Below are positions 5,435-6,633 of a stretch of DNA of 6,633 nt, piece by piece (the stretch's first letter is position 1; each line of letters starts with the position of its first letter). Source of the stretch: Planctomycetota bacterium (GTDB taxonomy: Bacteria > Planctomycetota > PUPC01 > JABMSA01); the NCBI GenBank assembly GCA_013202185.1, contig JABMSA010000031.1, forward strand, positions 1-6,633, read 5' to 3'. The notes beneath the pieces are model-generated. The model ran no database searches. It was not told the origin of the DNA and worked only from the letters and a program-made list of their open reading frames with translations. The position numbers and the translations under genes are program-made.

Positions 5435-6492
5435 AGAAACTTGTCGCAGGTATTGTCGGTTGCGGTAACATTTCAAAATTCCACTTCTCCGGGCTGGAAA
5501 AGGCGGATGTGGAGGTCGCGTGGGTTTGCGACCTGGACGAGGACGCTGCGCGGCCGTGGGCGGAGCGTTTCGGCTCGCGGTTCACGAAGGACTACCGTGA
5601 GATAATCGCCGATCCCGCGGTAGACGTTGTCGATGTGACCGCAATCAGCCGTGTCCACAAAGAGATATGCCTTGCCGCCATCGATGCCGGTAAGGCGGTC
5701 ATTTGCGAGAAGACGCTCGCAGAGAATGCAGACGACTCGTTGGAAATAGTTTCCGCCGCGGAAGCGGCGGGTACGATTTTCTACACGTCCTACATGAAGC
5801 GGTTCATCCCTGTAGTGCAGAAAGCCAGGGAACTGCTCCCATCGCTTGGGACCCTCTTGTCAACACACATCCGAGCCTATCAATGCTGGGGTGATATCTG
5901 GGATACGGCACCGGATGAAGGGTTCTTCTGGACGCCGCCTGGCGGCGCGTCCCAGGTCCGTGGAAAATACGGGGGCGGAATTCTCGTTTGCGGGGGCAGC
6001 CATATTTTGGATCTTGTTCATTTCTTTCTCGGTCGGCCGTATCGGGTGTTTGCGCATATGCACAAGCCGGAAGGGCGCGACTACGATATGCAGGCGGCTT
6101 GCCTGATGGAGACTGAGAATGGCATCGTCCATTACGAGGCGCTGGCCCATCCGCTCAACCGAATCGGTTACCTGCACGATGGCTGGGATGAGCGGATCGA
6201 GATCTTCGGCACGAAAGGACGTATCGAGATACTGAGCGCGCAATGGGACCAGGTCGAGCACAAGGCATCGAGGCTGCTGCACTACGACAACGAGACGGGA
6301 GAGACCACCGAGTATGACCTTGGTGCGGTGTCACCCTTTGAACCCGCCATCGCCTTTTTCTGCGATAACATCCGCCGCGGCGAACAGGGGTCGCAATCCC
6401 GCCTGACCGGCTACGAAGTGGACGAGATGATTGCGCACATCGAGAAAAGCGCCGCCGAAGGGAAATCCATAGACGTAAGATGGCGAGGATGA
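5431..6492 (+). CDS. Gfo/Idh/MocA family NAD(P)-dependent oxidoreductase, 353 aa
   Basis: The N-terminal Rossmann domain shows the dinucleotide motif GIVGCGNISKFH (7-18), and Asp34 at the end of the second strand (VCDLD) favours NAD. CEKT at 92-95 corresponds to the family EKP motif, with Lys94 as the catalytic lysine. The C-terminal alpha/beta domain holds GGGILVCGGSHILDL (181-195), where His191 is the likely active-site histidine. Length (353 aa) is typical. Family members oxidise or reduce sugars, inositols and amino-sugar derivatives, or act in anaerobic-type redox eliminations, normally in the cytosol. No Tat or Sec signal is present, unlike many exported relatives in planctomycete-type bacteria. 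AGGAGA 5 nt before the ATG supports this start. It is the last clear gene of the operon and probably acts on the same substrate series as the Zn dehydrogenase. The exact substrate is not predictable. Confidence 0.93.
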   Translation: MKKLVAGIVGCGNISKFHFSGLEKADVEVAWVCDLDEDAARPWAERFGSRFTKDYREIIADPAVDVVDVTAISRVHKEICLAAIDAGKAVICEKTLAENADDSLEIVSAAEAAGTIFYTSYMKRFIPVVQKARELLPSLGTLLSTHIRAYQCWGDIWDTAPDEGFFWTPPGGASQVRGKYGGGILVCGGSHILDLVHFFLGRPYRVFAHMHKPEGRDYDMQAACLMETENGIVHYEALAHPLNRIGYLHDGWDERIEIFGTKGRIEILSAQWDQVEHKASRLLHYDNETGETTEYDLGAVSPFEPAIAFFCDNIRRGEQGSQSRLTGYEVDEMIAHIEKSAAEGKSIDVRWRG

Positions 6493-6633
6493 AGCGTGAG
6501 CCACGTGGGTTTCCACTGACTGTCTATTGGAGAAAAGACTATTATCATGCGAGCATTGCAATCCATTCGCAAACCCACGATTGTCATATCCGCGTGATCA
6601 TAACTAATGACAACGGTCCGGAAAACTAGGGAC
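6493..6633. other. Tail after the Gfo/Idh gene, no supported gene
   Basis: This 141-bp stretch is more AT-rich than the genes before it. It contains a small hairpin (GTGG/CCAC with 4-nt loop near 6505-6516) without a T-tract. It also contains a 9-bp inverted repeat, CGTGGGTTT (6504-6512) with AAACCCACG (6571-6579), and another, TTGTCAT (6581-6587) with ATGACAA (6607-6613). An ATG at 6547 opens only 16 codons (MRALQSIRKPTIVISA) with a GGAG 14 nt away, too far for good initiation. An ATG at 6607 runs open to the edge but has no ribosome-binding site. The next gene may begin beyond the window. Confidence 0.5.

Noticed and set aside
6547..6597. Short ORF MRALQSIRKPTIVISA after the Gfo/Idh gene, superficially like a dehydrogenase N terminus
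   Set aside because: It is only 16 codons, its GGAG is 14 nt away, and no continuation in another frame restores a dehydrogenase pattern.
1..6633. CRISPR arrays, tRNA or rRNA genes, insertion sequences
   Set aside because: No regularly spaced repeats, tRNA-like cloverleaf with conserved T-loop, rRNA core sequence, transposase motif or paired terminal repeats with target duplications were seen on reading both strands.

Overview
The window is a GC-rich piece of bacterial DNA carrying accessory or catabolic genes. It has a secreted multidomain esterase, an aldo/keto-reductase-like barrel protein, a zinc alcohol dehydrogenase, a URO-D-like protein and a Gfo/Idh/MocA oxidoreductase. This gene mix, together with a degenerate 'CCACGGA / GCAGATTACGCAGAT' intergenic repeat, recalls environmental Planctomycetota, Verrucomicrobiota, Lentisphaerota, Kiritimatiellota or Hydrogenedentota. 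That placement is an inference from gene content; no rRNA or marker gene is present.

Layout. (1) 1-1732, minus strand: the first 577 codons of a large exported protein with a signal peptide, beta-rich N-terminal modules, a charged helical linker and an alpha/beta-hydrolase (CE1/PHB-depolymerase-like) domain. It runs off the left edge just after the nucleophile elbow. Its promoter is TTGATT-17 bp-TATAAT. (2) 1733-2114: an intergenic stretch holding that promoter, a degenerate dispersed repeat and small hairpins. (3) 2115-2903, minus strand: a 262-aa AKR-like TIM-barrel protein. Its promoter has perfect consensus boxes (TTGACA-16 bp-TATAAT, extended -10), and this sets the start at 2903. (4) 2904-3092: a divergent promoter region with back-to-back sigma-70-like promoters and two palindromes. 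(5) 3093-6492, plus strand: a likely operon of a possible 88-aa hypothetical ORF, a 24-codon mini-ORF, a Zn-dependent dehydrogenase, a URO-D-superfamily protein, an 18-codon mini-ORF and a Gfo/Idh/MocA oxidoreductase. (6) 6493-6633: a tail with no supported gene.

How the genes may work together. The plus-strand genes are tightly spaced, each has a good Shine-Dalgarno, and two junctions are bridged by mini-ORFs that overlap the next start as ATGA. A Zn-dependent polyol/sugar-type dehydrogenase and a Gfo/Idh oxidoreductase beside a non-HemE URO-D-like protein suggest oxidation and rearrangement of a small polar substrate such as a sugar, cyclitol or derivative. The AKR-fold protein sits divergently and may be co-regulated. 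The substrate cannot be read from sequence. The most distinctive points are the URO-D-like protein without the usual metal-thiol residues, the AKR-like protein apparently missing most of the catalytic tetrad, and the coupled mini-ORFs.
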